From Cordylochernes scorpioides (lineage: Eukaryota > Arthropoda > Arachnida > Pseudoscorpiones > Chernetidae): a DNA stretch of 64,000 bases. The position numbers and the translations under genes were made by a program. Below the pieces are notes generated by a model. It made no database searches. It saw nothing but the letters and a program-made list of their open reading frames with translations, and had not been told where the DNA came from. Below are positions 43,205-55,019 of this stretch, in pieces. Numbering within the stretch: position 1 is the stretch's first letter; every line of letters starts with the position of its first letter. The DNA lies in assembly GCA_030710605.1 (NCBI GenBank), contig CP092863.1:106502099-106566098 (forward strand). The letters are read 5' to 3'.

Positions 43205-43412
43205 AATAGAACGACGTTTAACAAGTTTTATCGCAAATGTTTCTTTTTACAGAACGAAAAAAAATCGTAATTTATATCCTTAGGGATGAAGTATGAAAGG
43301 ATAAATTGTGAAGAGTAATGATAAACGGAAAAATAAAAGTATCCAGGGATGGGAATCGAACTCAGTGTTTCGTTTACCGGGCAGATGCCATGTTTACTAG
43401 GCTACCCTGTAC
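43205..43412 (-). mobile_element. SINE-1 with tRNA-like head, diverged
   Basis: tagaacgacgtttaacaag ... ccttagggatgaagtatgaa ... ccagggatgggaatcgaact ... gcagatgccatg ... ctaggctac. Same layout as 29331-29582 with more changes. Confidence 0.7.
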
Positions 43413-43793
43413 ATATTTCTCCATTCGTCCTTACATACCACTTGACAATGTTGGAACTAACTCGTTTCCTAAAGGGGATAAAAAATGAGGAAATGAAACT
43501 TCGCGATTAAAATAAAAATTTAAAACCTATTTTGGAAAGGTTATCTTGTAAAAAAAAAAAAAAAGCAAATTAACTATAAAGTTTGTTTAAATATATTCTA
43601 ACACAAACTTGGATGGCTTTTCTAACCAAATTACCATTAGACCTACACTTACTTCGTCTGCTCACCATTTTTATTTTAAAAATTCCATTCTTCGATATTT
43701 TTTTAATCTTTCCCTGTTATATATACCTCCTTCCGAACATTTTTTAATTAAAAAAAAACTTCTAAAAAAATATGATTAATTATGTATTAAATA
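43413..43793. other. AT-rich unassigned stretch
   Basis: No gene recognised. Confidence 0.4.
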
Positions 43794-43795
43794 TA

Positions 43796-44992
43796 CAGTG
43801 GTACCTCGACATACGAGTTTAATTCGTTCCGCAACCTTGCTCGTATCTTGAATTACTCGTATCTCGAAGCAAATTTCCCCATACAAAACAATTGAACTAC
43901 CATTAATCCGTTCCAACCTCCAAAATGTCACCCCAGTCGCCACTCGGATTGGCGCACAGTGCTAGAGTCAATCTGTCCTTCATAGGTTTGTGGCCTGGCA
44001 TCATCTTCTCTTCTGCCGTTATATATGTTCTATTCGGCATCTTTTTCCAGAACAGCCCTGTCTCATCACAATTGAAGACTTGCTGAGAGATGTATCCTTG
44101 GGCTTTTATTAGATCGGAAAATGTTTTTATGTAATCCTCAGATGCCTTCATATCTGAACTTGCTGCCTCACCATGTCTGACAACGGAGTGAATACCGCTC
44201 CTCTTTTTAAAATTCTCAAACCAGCCCCGGCTGGCTTTAAATGACTCTTCCGATTCTTCGTCGATGGAAGTCTGCGTGGTTTGCTTCAGCAAATCTCCAT
44301 AGATCGCTCTTGCCTTCTTACAAATTATGGTCTGCGTCAAGGTATCTCCTTGGAGCTGCTTTTCTGTCACCCACACCATCAGCAGTTTCTCCATATTTTC
44401 ATGAAGGGAGGTTCGCAGCTTGGAAATTATCGTAAGGCCCTTAGCCGGCGCTACTCTTTATCGACTCCTTCCGTTTAAGCACAGAACATATCATGGACGT
44501 ACTACGGCCATACTGCCTCGACAAGTCAACAACTCGAACACCTTGCTCATGTTTTTCTATAATTTCACGTTTTAATTCAATACTCATCATCTTTTTTTAG
44601 CACTTGACTTTTTACAAACTTTCTTCCGATCCATGGTTATAAAAATAAATGAACTAAAACTGTAAATGTAACTGATCGTGATGGCGCGACTGCGTGTTAC
44701 TACCTGTTGTGTTTTAACTTTAAAAGCACACAAAAATATAATAAACAAAGCTTTGCATATAGAACAAATAATAATGAAGAAGAAGAAAGAAACATTTTAG
44801 GAAAAGCAAAAACAAAACAAAAGTACTGGTCAAAAAGAAACATTTAAAATCACAGATTAAAATCTTTAACACTACCGAACCGAATTCGTATCTCGAATTT
44901 CGCTCGTAACTAAAAGCAAAAAATCACTTGCTCGTCGGCTCGTATCTCGAAAAACTCGTATGTTGGGGCGCTCGTATGTCGAGGTACCACTG
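43796..44992 (-). mobile_element. Tigger/pogo transposon, internally deleted
   Basis: Terminal inverted repeats CAGTGGTACCTCGACATACG are flanked by TA (43794-43795, 44993-44994). Total 1197 bp against roughly 2.5 kb for complete Tigger elements. It encodes the first half of a transposase in broken frames, then jumps from the DDE region straight to the 3' terminal repeat. Confidence 0.92.
43903..44634 (-). pseudogene. Tigger transposase (CENP-B-like/DDE), truncated and frameshifted
   Basis: Reading from an ATG at 44634, MDRKKVCKKSSAKKR begins a typical Tigger N-terminus. The frame breaks in an A7 run at about 44594. The pipsqueak/CENP-B_N helix-turn-helix follows in the next frame (44590-44441: ELKREIIEKHEQG, DLSRQYGRSTS), which ends in TAA. 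A further frameshift near 44450 leads to the longest frame (44394-43903). That frame has the second CENP-B-type HTH (RGWFENFKKRSGI) and the first catalytic Asp in NCDETGLFWKKMP, then GHKPMKDRLTLAL. Sequence after SGDWGD is missing, including the second Asp and the third acidic residue. The product cannot transpose DNA itself. An intact relative elsewhere could still mobilise the element through its ends. Confidence 0.9.
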
Positions 44993-45171
44993 TATAACTA
45001 TACAATTTCCATCCATAGTTAATTTGTATAGTTATGTTGAATACTTTAATTTCCTTTTCATTTTTCCCTTCTTTCCTTTGTTTATGTTTGTTTTTCCTTT
45101 TCTCCATGAAAATGATATATGGCGAATCTTTACAGGACGAAAATGTCCTAATAAAGCTGTTGTTGTTGTAT

Positions 45172-45431
45172 ATAGACCAACACCTCGCTTTGCGTCGTTT
45201 CGTTTTGCGTTTTTTTTTTTTTTTTCGAAGTTGCGTCGCTGCTTAATTTTTACTGATTTTCACTGTGCGTCGTTAGATTTTCGAAGTTGCGTTGTTTTGA
45301 ATTCGAGTCTTTAATTTTTTTTTTCCTAAAATATCGCAACACCTTTGTTTTTGATTGCGCCTTCACATATTTTCACTTTGCGTCGTGTTTTTTTGGAACG
45401 TAACCCCGACACAAAGCGAGGTATGGGTGTA
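45172..45431 (+). mobile_element. MITE-D copy 1
   Basis: Begins accaacacctcgctttgcgt and ends acaaagcgaggtatgggtgt. The termini resemble Tigger-type ends with a tacctcgctttgcg motif. The interior has gaagttgcgtcg repeats and poly-T. Confidence 0.75.
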
Positions 45432-45595
45432 ACTATATATAGATAGAAAGATGGTACATGGATGAAAGCGAAATTAATTTGAAATATATCTTCTGGCATT
45501 AATTACAAACCAAACACGTAATTTGTGTTTAAAAAAAAAACGGCTATAGAATTATTGTTAAGAGATAATAAATACATTTCATGATTTTTTACAAC

Positions 45596-45884
45596 TACAC
45601 CCATACCTCGCTTTGCGTCGGGGTTACGTTCCAAAAAAAACACGACGCAAATTGAAACGACGCAAAGTGAAAATGAAATTTTGATGGCATGGTGCAATCA
45701 AAAACAAAGGTGTTGCCATATTTTAGGGAAAAAAATATATTTAAAAAAATAATAAAGACTCGAATCCAAAACAACGCAACTTCGAAAATCTAACGACGCA
45801 CAGTGAAAATCAGTAAAAATTAAGCAGCGACGCAACTTCGAAAAAAACGCAAAACGAAACGACGCAAAGCGAGGTATTGGTGTA
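45596..45884 (-). mobile_element. MITE-D copy 2, inverted to copy 1
   Basis: Begins tacacccatacctcgctttg and ends gcaaagcgaggtattggtgt. Sequence runs as the reverse complement of copy 1, 164 bp away. Confidence 0.8.
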
Positions 45885-46152
45885 TTATAATAACAAAATT
45901 TACAAAATCACTGTTTATCTTTTTTAAATTATATAGAAAATAGACTAATTTTCCTGTCAAAATACATCTATTGACCATCTCTACGATCTGGTAGGTGACT
46001 TCGGTACGATGACAAAGCCACAACACCAGTTTTGGGAAATCCAGAACGTCTATCTGTAGATATATTGATGGTATTTCCATATATAATTTGGTCATAGAAT
46101 ATTAGCATAGTTAATATTTATGATTTAAAAAATATATGTATATATATATTAT

Positions 46153-46443
46153 TCTACACCCCCCCCCCCCCGCTCGCTTTTTGTAACTATTGTGTTGGAG
46201 CGGATCGCTCCTTAAATAAATGCATATATTAGTTAATAACTAAATGGAATCCTCTCTTTCTTTTTCCCAGTAAGAGACGCCTACGGAAGCCAACAGTACA
46301 TAGACAGATAAAGCACATAGGCTATAGTTATTAACTAATATATGCATTTATTTAAGGCGCCAATTTATAATTGTAACAAATAGTATTTGAATAAAAACAT
46401 TCAATCGGGTAAAACACGGGCGTTGCCCGGGTCATTCGGCTAG
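46153..46443 (+). mobile_element. Helitron, 5'-truncated
   Basis: Ends with hairpin CGGGC-GTT-GCCCG and GTCATTCGGCTAG (CTAG 46440-46443) followed by T. Contains the internal inverted repeat ataaatgcatatattag ... ctaatatatgcatttat. The 5' end is replaced by a C run. The stretch 45885-46152 shows nothing. Confidence 0.75.
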
Positions 46444-46640
46444 TCCCTAGTACATGTGGTACAGGGTATGATAATCCTGGTGGATAGTAGTTAGCAACTG
46501 CTTTTACTGTAAGTACACCACATGTCTACACATAGGGAAAGCACAGTTCAACTTTTGCACTTACAAGTTACAAATGTGACAGAGCCCCGTTTGGTTACTT
46601 GCTCTCATTGGTAGGTTTAGACAACAACAGGAATTGAGGG
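46444..46640 (-). mobile_element. SINE-3, continuous with the first satellite unit
   Basis: Reverse SINE-3 tail starting ccctagtacatgtggtac. It runs through accacatgtctacaca to gacagagccccgtttggtta, which is also the start of the 160-bp satellite unit. Confidence 0.8.
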
Positions 46641-49600
46641 GGGGACACAGTAAGAGAACGCTGTCTCTAAAGGACATTTTTGCTCTACATTTGAATGTTG
46701 TCATTTACAGAGAGATAGTTCTACTGTAATTAGGGTTGACAGAGCCCCGTTTGGTTACTTGTTCCCACTTGTAGGTTTAGACAACAACAGGAATTGAGGG
46801 GCACACAGTAAGAGAACACCTCTCTCTAAAGGACATTTTTGCTCTACATTTGAATGTTGTCAGAGAGATAGTTCTACTGTAATTAGGGTTGACAGAGCCC
46901 CGTTTGGTTACTTGTTCCTACTTGTAGGTTTAGAAAACAACAGGAATTGAGGAGGGGACACAGTAAGAGAACGCTGTCTCTAAAGAACATTTTTGCTCTA
47001 CATTTAAGTGTTGTCATTTACAGAGAGATAGTTCTACTGTAATTAGGATTGACAGAGCCCCGTTTGGTTATTTGCTCTCATTGGTAGGTTTAGACAACAA
47101 CAGGAATTGAGGAGGGGACACAGTAAGAGAACGCTGTCTCTAAAGAACATTTTTGCTCTACATTTAAGTGTTGTCATTTACAGAGAGATAGTTCTACTGT
47201 AATTAGGATTGACAGAGCCCCGTTTGGTTATTTGCTCTCATTGGTAGGTTTAGACAACAACAGGAATTGAGGAGGGGACACAGTAAGAGAACGCTGTCTC
47301 TAAAGAACATTTTTGCTCTACATTTAAGTGTTGTCATTTACAGAGAGATAGTTCTACTGTAATTAGGATTGACAGAGCCCCGTTTGGTTATTTGCTCTCA
47401 TTGGTAGGTTTAGACAACAACAGGAATTGAGGAGGGGACACAGTAAGAGAACGCTGTCTCTAAAGAACATTTTTGCTCTACATTTAAGTGTTGTCATTTA
47501 CAGAGAGATAGTTCTACTGTAATTAGGATTGACAGAGCCCCGTTTGGTTATTTGCTCTCATTGGTAGGTTTAGACAACAACAGGAATTGAGATGGGGCAC
47601 GCAGTAAGAGAACGCTGTCTCTAAAGGACATTTTTGCTCTACATTTAAGTGTTGTCATTTACAGAGAGATAGTTTTACTGTAATTAGGATTGACAGAGCC
47701 CCGTTTGGTTATTTGCTCTCATTGGTAGGTTTAGACAACAACAGGAATTGAGGAGGGGACACAGTAAGAGAACGCTGTCTCTAAAGAACATTTTTGCTCT
47801 ACATTTAAGTGTTGTCATTTACAGAGAGATATTTCTACTGTAATTAGGATTGACAGAGCCCCGTTTGGTTATTTGCTCTCATTGGTAGGTTTAGACAACA
47901 ACAGGAATTGAGGAGGGGACACAGTAAGAGAACGCTGTCTCTAAAGGACATTTTTGCTCTACATTTAAGTGTTGTCATTTACAGAGAGATAGTTCTACTG
48001 TAATTAGGATTGACAGAGCCCCGTTTGGTTATTTGCTCTCATTGGTAGGTTTAGACAACAAAAGGAATTGAGATGGGGCAACGCAGTAAGAGAACGCTGT
48101 CTCTAAAGAACATTTTTGCTCTACATTTAAGTGTTGTCATTTACAGAGAGATAGTTCTACTGTAATTAGGATTGACAGAGCCCCGTTTGGTTATTTGCTC
48201 TCATTGGTAGGTTTAGACAACAAAAGGAATTGAGATGGGGCACGCAGTAAGAGAACGCTGTCTCTAAAGAACATTTTTGCTCTACATTTAAGTGTTGTCA
48301 TTTACAGAGAGATAGTTCTACTGTAATTAGGATTGACAGAGCCCCGTTTGGTTATTTGCTCTCATTGGTAGGTTTAGACAACAACAGGAATTGAGGAGGG
48401 GACACAGTAAGAGAACGCTGTCTCTAAAGAACATTTTTGCTCTACATTTAAGTGTTGTCATTTACAGAGAGATAGTTCTACTGTAATTAGGATTGACAGA
48501 GCCCCGTTTGGTTATTTGCTCTCATTGGTAGGTTTAGACAACAACAGGAATTGAGGAGGGGACACAGTAAGAGAACGCTGTCTCTAAAGAACATTTTTGC
48601 TCTACATTTAAGTGTTGTCATTTACAGAGAGATAGTTCTACTGTAATTAGGATTGACAGAGCCCCGTTTGGTTATTTGCTCTCATTGGTAGGTTTAGACA
48701 ACAACAGGAATTGAGGAGGGGACACAGTAAGAGAACGCTGTCTCTAAAGAACATTTTTGCTCTACATTTAAGTGTTGTCATTTACAGAGAGATAGTTCTA
48801 CTGTAATTAGGATTGACAGAGCCCCGTTTGGTTATTTGCTCTCATTGGTAGGTTTAGACAACAACAGGAATTGAGGAGGGGACACAGTAAGAGAACGCTG
48901 TCTCTAAAGAACATTTTTGCTCTACATTTAAGTGTTGTCATTTACAGAGAGATAGTTCTACTGTAATTAGGATTGACAGAGCCCCGTTTGGTTATTTGCT
49001 CTCATTGGTAGGTTTAGACAACAACAGGAATTGAGATGGGGCACGCAGTAAGAGAACGCTGTCTCTAAAGAACATTTTTGCTCTACATTTAAGTGTTGTC
49101 ATTTACAGAGAGATAGTTCTACTGTAATTAGGATTGACAGAGCCCCGTTTGGTTATTTGCTCTCATTGGTAGGTTTAGACAACAACAGGAATTGAGGAGG
49201 GGACACAGTAAGAGAACGCTGTCTCTAAAGAACATTTTTGCTCTACATTTAAGTGTTGTCATTTACAGAGAGATAGTTCTACTGTAATTAGGATTGACAG
49301 AGCCCCGTTTGGTTATTTGCTCTCATTGGTAGGTTTAGACAACAACAGGAATTGAGATGGGGCACGCAGTAAGAGAACGCTGTCTCTAAAGGACATTTTT
49401 GCTCTACATTTAAGTGTTGTCATTTACAGAGAGATAGTTCTACTGTAATTAGGATTGACAGAGCCCCGTTTGGTTATTTGCTCTCATTGGTAGGTTTAGA
49501 CAACAACAGGAATTGAGGAGGGGACACAGTAAGAGAACGCTGTCTCTAAAGAACATTTTTGCTCTACATTTAAGTGTTGTCATTTACAGAGAGATAGTTC

Positions 49601-50717
49601 TACTGTAATTAGGATTGACAGAGCCCCGTTTGGTTATTTGCTCTCATTGGTAGGTTTAGACAACAACAGGAATTGAGGAGGGGACACAGTAAGAGAACGC
49701 TGTCTCTAAAGAACATTTTTGCTCTACATTTAAGTGTTGTCATTTACAGAGAGATAGTTCTACTGTAATTAGGATTGACAGAGCCCCGTTTGGTTATTTG
49801 CTCTCATTGGTAGGTTTAGACAACAACAGGAATTGAGGAGGGGACACAGTAAGAGAACGCTGTCTCTAAAGAACATTTTTGCTCTACATTTAAGTGTTGT
49901 CATTTACAGAGAGATAGTTCTACTGTAATTAGGATTGACAGAGCCCCGTTTGGTTATTTGCTCTCATTGGTAGGTTTAGACAACAACAGGAATTGAGGAG
50001 GGGACACAGTAAGAGAACGCTGTCTCTAAAGAACATTTTTGCTCTACATTTAAGTGTTGTCATTTACAGAGAGATAGTTCTACTGTAATTAGGATTGACA
50101 GAGCCCCGTTTGGTTATTTGCTCTCATTGGTAGGTTTAGACAACAAAAGGAATTGAGATGGGGCACGCAGTAAGAGAACGCTGTCTCTAAAGAACATTTT
50201 TGCTCTACATTTAAGTGTTGTCATTTACAGAGAGATAGTTCTACTGTAATTAGGATTGACAGAGCCCCGTTTGGTTATTTGCTCTCATTGGTAGGTTTAG
50301 ACAACAACAGGAATTGAGGAGGGGACACAGTAAGAGAACGCTGTCTCTAAAGAACATTTTTGCTCTACATTTAAGTGTTGTCATTTACAGAGAGATAGTT
50401 CTACTGTAATTAGGATTGACAGAGCCCCGTTTGGTTATTTGCTCTCATTGGTAGGTTTAGACAACAACAGGAATTGAGGAGGGGACACAGTAAGAGAACG
50501 CTGTCTCTAAAGAACATTTTTGCTCTACATTTAAGTGTTGTCATTTACAGAGAGATAGTTCTACTGTAATTAGGATTGACAGAGCCCCGTTTGGTTATTT
50601 GCTCTCATTGGTAGGTTTAGACAACAAAAGGAATTGAGATGGGGCACGCAGTAAGAGAACGCTGTCTCTAAAGAACATTTTTGCTCTACATTTAAGTGTT
50701 GTCATTTACAGAGAGAT
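46583..50717 (+). repeat. 160-bp satellite, about 26 units
   Basis: Word aattaggatt recurs at 47041 and 47201, and so on. Each unit combines a SINE-3 part (gacagagccccgtttggtta), a unique part (gtttagacaacaacaggaat) and a MITE-B right half (ctctaaagaacatttttgct ... agagagatagttctactgta). The first three units are most diverged; inner units differ mainly by gaggaggggac/gagatggggca and aaagaac/aaaggac. The last unit is interrupted at 50717. Confidence 0.97.
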
Positions 50718-50858
50718 GATATCAAATGTGTAATTTGCGTGCTTCCCAATGTTTAATTAATGTTAATTTCACGATGATTTGATTTGTATATAATTTCAGA
50801 TTTACACGCAATTATCCTAATTGTGGATATGGCGTAACTGTTAAATAAAATAAAATTC
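50718..50858 (+). mobile_element. R7 copy inserted in the last satellite unit (empty site for SINE-1)
   Basis: The satellite unit stops at cagagagat and resumes with attctactgtaatt at 50860. Between lies R7, uninterrupted at ccaatgtttaattaatgtt, ending in a taaataaaataaa tail. Confidence 0.75.
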
Positions 50859-50875
50859 TACTGTAATTGAGGGAT

Positions 50876-51720
50876 TGCGTTTCTTTCACTTCCTCAAAGA
50901 GTTAGTACGAATATGAAGTGACGAAAAGGTCATTACACATTCCCAATGTTTAATTATGTTAATTTCACGATGATTTGATGTCAAGTTCAATTAATGCCGC
51001 CATCAAGACAAGTGAAGAAGAAACCAATCTATCCACAAAACCCAATCACATATGACGTAATCGGAGACACAAGGCACGTAGGACCGTGCTCCGAGTCCCA
51101 CGGGAAGAGCGTCTCAAGTTTCCACTCTCGTTTTACATTTTAATGGGAGGAGACACCCACATTGTCAGTCTGACTTTGTCGTCCCTCCAAAACTCCACAC
51201 TTAAATACACTCTCGATGGCGAATCTTCCATGAAAAAAAGAACAGAAGTGTAAAAAACCAAAGAAAAAAAAAACACCTTTGCTTAATTTCAAGAATAGTA
51301 TAAGTCATGATAATCATTGTGGAAATTGAAATTTGAGACTGTTTATAGTATAAGTACATCATATTTCTTAACAAAAAAAAAAGTTTAGTCAACATTTATT
51401 CCGATAGACGGCGCCATGCTATCAATAAATGTTGATTTACATAATCGTGATAAACTTATTTCCAACGTACGCTGCTAAAGTCCATAGAGAAACGCTGAAA
51501 GGTTGAGGGCTAAAAAATCATTATATTTATATAAACGTTTCTAGACGTGAATCCGGTTTGAATTTTGCGTTTTAATATGGTGCTAGAGCCCTGTTTGGTT
51601 ACTTTTAATTCACTGGGAGAACGGGATATATATCAATACAACATAAAGTTGCGGTAAGAAGATATTCGTGTAGCTAGAGGAGCACCTCTCCCTTTAATTA
51701 TGCATTAGAACGATGCGCAT
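50876..51720. other. Unassigned stretch
   Basis: An R7 fragment is at 50940-50976 and a hairpin tcaacatttattccgatag ... caataaatgttga at 51404-51437. No gene recognised. Confidence 0.4.
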
Positions 51721-51724
51721 TATG

Positions 51725-51970
51725 TTGTTGTCGTGTCCAATGAAGAGCTTCAGATGTATCCATACATCTCTATTACAGCAATGTTCTTTATCTTGGGTGT
51801 GTATACTGTATTGTTGTTGTTGTGTCCAATGAAGAGACTCAGATGTCTCCATACATCTCTATCACAGCAATGTTCTTTATCTTGGGTGTGTATACTGTAT
51901 TGTTGTCGTGTCCAATGAAGAGACTCAGATGTCTCCATACATCTCTATCACAGCAATGTTCTCTATCTTT
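51725..51970 (-). repeat. 89-bp tandem repeat, about three units
   Basis: Same unit as 20567-21000. The unit nearest 51970 runs directly into the LINE remnant at 51925-52194. Confidence 0.85.
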
Positions 51971-52194
51971 GATGTATAAAGTTGCTGTTCTGGGTCCATG
52001 TCAATTTTCTGTAAGACTGCGGCCATTGCTGGACATGAGAATATGTGGGTAGGTGTTAGTTCCACACCAGGACAGTTGTTGCATGTCCTATATATATTCA
52101 TCAACCTAGTAAAAAAACTAATAATAGTCATAAGGAATGAGCTACAACACCAGTTTTGACAAATCCAGACAAAAGCCAACAACCTGTATACCAT
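51925..52194 (-). pseudogene. LINE C-terminal remnant
   Basis: CNNCPGVELTPTHIFSCPAM shows a CxxC...HxxxC knuckle with the TP.HI..CPA spacing common after the RNase H domain of arthropod-type I/jockey LINEs. A short C-terminal tail (IENIAVIEMYGDI) and a stop follow. The 89-bp tandem repeat is an expansion of exactly this end. The reverse transcriptase is missing. Confidence 0.6.
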
Positions 52195-52689
52195 GGTTTC
52201 AGGATATGACCCTCATCAGTACAGGGACGGCTACGATTTCATAAATCCTACGAGAGGAGTTATGGAATTGGTCAAATTTACCAAACAGGTGTTTAAGCTG
52301 GTGAAGTAGCAAGGGCCGATTTTCAGACAAGATTACAACATAAAGTTACGGGAGGATGATATTCATGTATCTAGAGAAGCACATCTAGAAAAATTTGGAA
52401 TTTTCTCATAAGATTAATAGGAAAAGAAATAAATGTAACAAAAAAAAAAACATCCGTAACAAATAACTAGCAACAGGTTACCGATAATAGAGCTCTTTTA
52501 TATTTTATCAAAAGAAAAAAAAAAAGATAAATGATTAAAGTTCTTTTTAAATGTTCCATACAACCAATCCATTTCAAACCCCTTAAACACAATTTGTCAA
52601 CCAATAAAAATAATACAACGAAGAAAGAAAGAAGATGAATGGTTCAATTCACAACCAATCATTAATCGTAACTCCAATAGAAACAACCA
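52195..52689. other. Unassigned stretch with a 38-codon frame
   Basis: A plus-strand frame from ATG 52193 reads VSGYDPHQYRDGYDFINP and ends at TAG near 52309. It looks coding-like but is unrecognised. Poly-A tracts follow. Confidence 0.3.
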
Positions 52690-53390
52690 AAAATCGAAAA
52701 AAAGAGAAGAATTTTATCAGACGATAATAAAAACTCATCATAGAATAATATATTAACAAAATTGACAACACCCATAAAGAATAGAACATATGAAAGAGGT
52801 ATTTTTACTAGAGTTATGACTTTACGTTTGGGGATGAACTAGTAGATGTATGAAAGAAGAAGAAGAAGAAAAAAAAAAGAATTTTATCAGACGATAATAA
52901 AAAACTCTTCATAGAATAATATATTAACAAAATTGACAACACCCATAAACAATTGAAAGAACATATGAAAGAGGTGTTTTTACCAGAGTTATGACTTTAC
53001 GTTTGGGGATGAAGAAGTAGATGTATGAAAGAAAAGAAGGGGGAAAAATTATCAGGCGATAATAAAAACTCATCATAGAATAACATATTAACAAAATTGA
53101 CAAAGCCCATAAAGAATAGACCATATGAAAGAGGTGTTTTTACCAGAGTTAGGACTTTACGTTTGATGAAGAAGTAGATGTATGAAAGAAGAAGAAGAAG
53201 GAAAAAAAATAAGAATTTTATCAGACGATAATAAAAAAACTCATCATATAATAACAAATTAACAAAATTGACAACACCCATAAACAATAAAGAATAAGAA
53301 CATATGAAAGAGGTATTTTTTAACCAGAGTTATGACTTTACGTTTGGAGATGAAGAAGTAGATGTAAAAAAGAAGAAGAAAAAAAAAGGT
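52690..53390 (+). repeat. ~168-bp tandem array, four to five units
   Basis: Units share aattttatcagacgataata, caaaattgacaacacccata, catatgaaagaggt and gttatgactttacgtttgg, with a GAA-rich end of variable length. Confidence 0.9.
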
Positions 53391-54000
53391 AATACACATT
53401 TCCAGTACTCCACCCAACAATTCACATTAGTATTCTATACTATTCGTAGATGCGAGAAGAAATTACCAGAATGTTCTTAATAATACACCACATACTTACA
53501 TCACTATGTCTTCTTCTTTTTTCTAAGCCGTTTTTTTTCCTGGATGAAAACATTGACCTAGAAAACGGTCAAACTATTGTCTCGGCTTATTCTTTACTTT
53601 AATATAAAGGTCAAAGTTTCAATTTGTTGGGCGGAGTCCTAAAAATCTTCCATAATTCCTTTTTTTTTTTTACCTCCCATCCCTTCGTTTCCCCCTTAAA
53701 TACAGTGAGAGAGAGACGAGAAGGGAGGAAAATGTTCGATTTTTTTTCCCTTTGGCGCATTTCGTGAACTAATATTTGAAAAATCGTTTTAGTTTTCAAA
53801 CGAAATTTGTATTTAATAGCTGTCGTTTAAAACTAGGACATAAGGGGAGAGATCTAATGAATAAATATGTGACGAGAGGAAGTAAAAAATAGAACAAAAG
53901 AATTTTTTTAAAGAAAAGCGTTTCCTGATCAATTGAACAATGTTGATGGCTTGTGCCATATATCAGAATAAATATCAATTAAAATATTGATATAATTTGC
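53391..54000. other. Unassigned stretch
   Basis: No gene recognised. A tggcttgtgccata hairpin fragment lies at 53941-53996. Confidence 0.4.
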
Positions 54001-54480
54001 AACCAATGAATTTACTGGCAGATTTTGGAATTCCTTTAACATTCCAGTTTCCCTGTTTTGGCAAGATAGACCAGAAGAGATTGTCGATATACCACTTTAG
54101 AAACCGCTGGCCTAGGCAAGTACAGTACCATTCAGAAAAATATTGGTAAAGGAAGAACGATGCAAAGAGTGTAGTGGATTTTGGAATTCCTTTAACATTC
54201 CAGTTTCGATGTTTTGTCAAGATAGGCCTGAAGAGATTTTCAATATACCACTTGAGAAACCAGTGACCTAATATAGGTGAGTACAGTAGCATTCAACAAA
54301 AGATTGATAAATGAAGAACGTTGTAAAGAATGTAGTGGATTTTGGAATTCCTTTAACATTCCAGTTTCGATGTTTTGTCAAGAGACTGTCGAAGCTTCAC
54401 TTGAGGAACCACTGGCCTAGTAGAGGTGAATACAGTAGCATTCAACAAAAGATTGATAAAGGAAGAACGATGTAAAGAGA
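54001..54480 (+). repeat. ~160-bp tandem array, three units
   Basis: Units start near 54020, 54178 and 54339 with gattttggaattcctttaac and share ttccagtttcgatgttttg and cagtagcattcaacaaaaga. Confidence 0.88.
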
Positions 54481-54884
54481 TGAAATGACGCAGGAAAAGA
54501 AGCAGACGAGAGGACTCCCGCTGAGAGCAGACTTTTTTAACCCTCCCAACGACCCCACTTCCGCATGGCTGACCCCCAGTCAAACAATGGGCCACCAAAA
54601 ATAAAGCCTTCGGTACTGGCAACCTATCCACCAACATGGTAGAGGTATTTCGCTTCGCTCTTTTCGGAATCATTGGTCGAAAACTTGTACTACCTGTTCG
54701 GCTGAAAAGTTTAGAATAGCGTTTGAAAATAAGAAAAAGAAGATGACTAAGTTAGTTCGATTTGATTGTCTCTCAACACCAAGACTGTATATAACTTTAG
54801 ATGTTGTACAAAATTTCAAATATCGCGTGAGAACGCCCTTGCAGTTTTAGAATAAATTCTAACGCTTTGCCAAATGGTTTAATT
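54481..54884. other. Unassigned stretch
   Basis: A 106-codon minus frame (54353-54673) overlaps the array and has no domain. No gene called. Confidence 0.35.
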
Positions 54885-54975
54885 TTTGTTCGCTCTTCAC
54901 GAGGACAAAAGATTTTTGTCGAAACGTCGAGACAATAAAAATATTTACTGACCGAAGTATCTTTTATTCGAAGAA
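54885..54975 (+). repeat. HH-a repeat, single copy
   Basis: TTCACGA, GGACAAAA-ga-TTTTTGTC, GAAACGTCGAGAC, then the aataaaaatatttactgacc tail. The first core strand is mutated compared with 41694-41700. Confidence 0.55.
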
Positions 54976-55019
54976 GTATATAACTCTATTTACATATTGG
55001 TACTTTCTACCTTTGTTTG

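Noticed and set aside
44241-44478. Plus-strand frames of 64-65 codons over the Tigger element
   Set aside because: They are antisense shadows of the transposase remnant.
45034-45314. Frames reading SLALRRFVLRFFF next to the poly-T
   Set aside because: Translation of MITE-D ends; the same string appears in reverse at the second copy.
46583-50717. CRISPR-like regular repeats
   Set aside because: The repeats are directly adjacent with no unique spacers; the sequence is a eukaryotic satellite made of SINE and MITE parts. The same holds for the other arrays.
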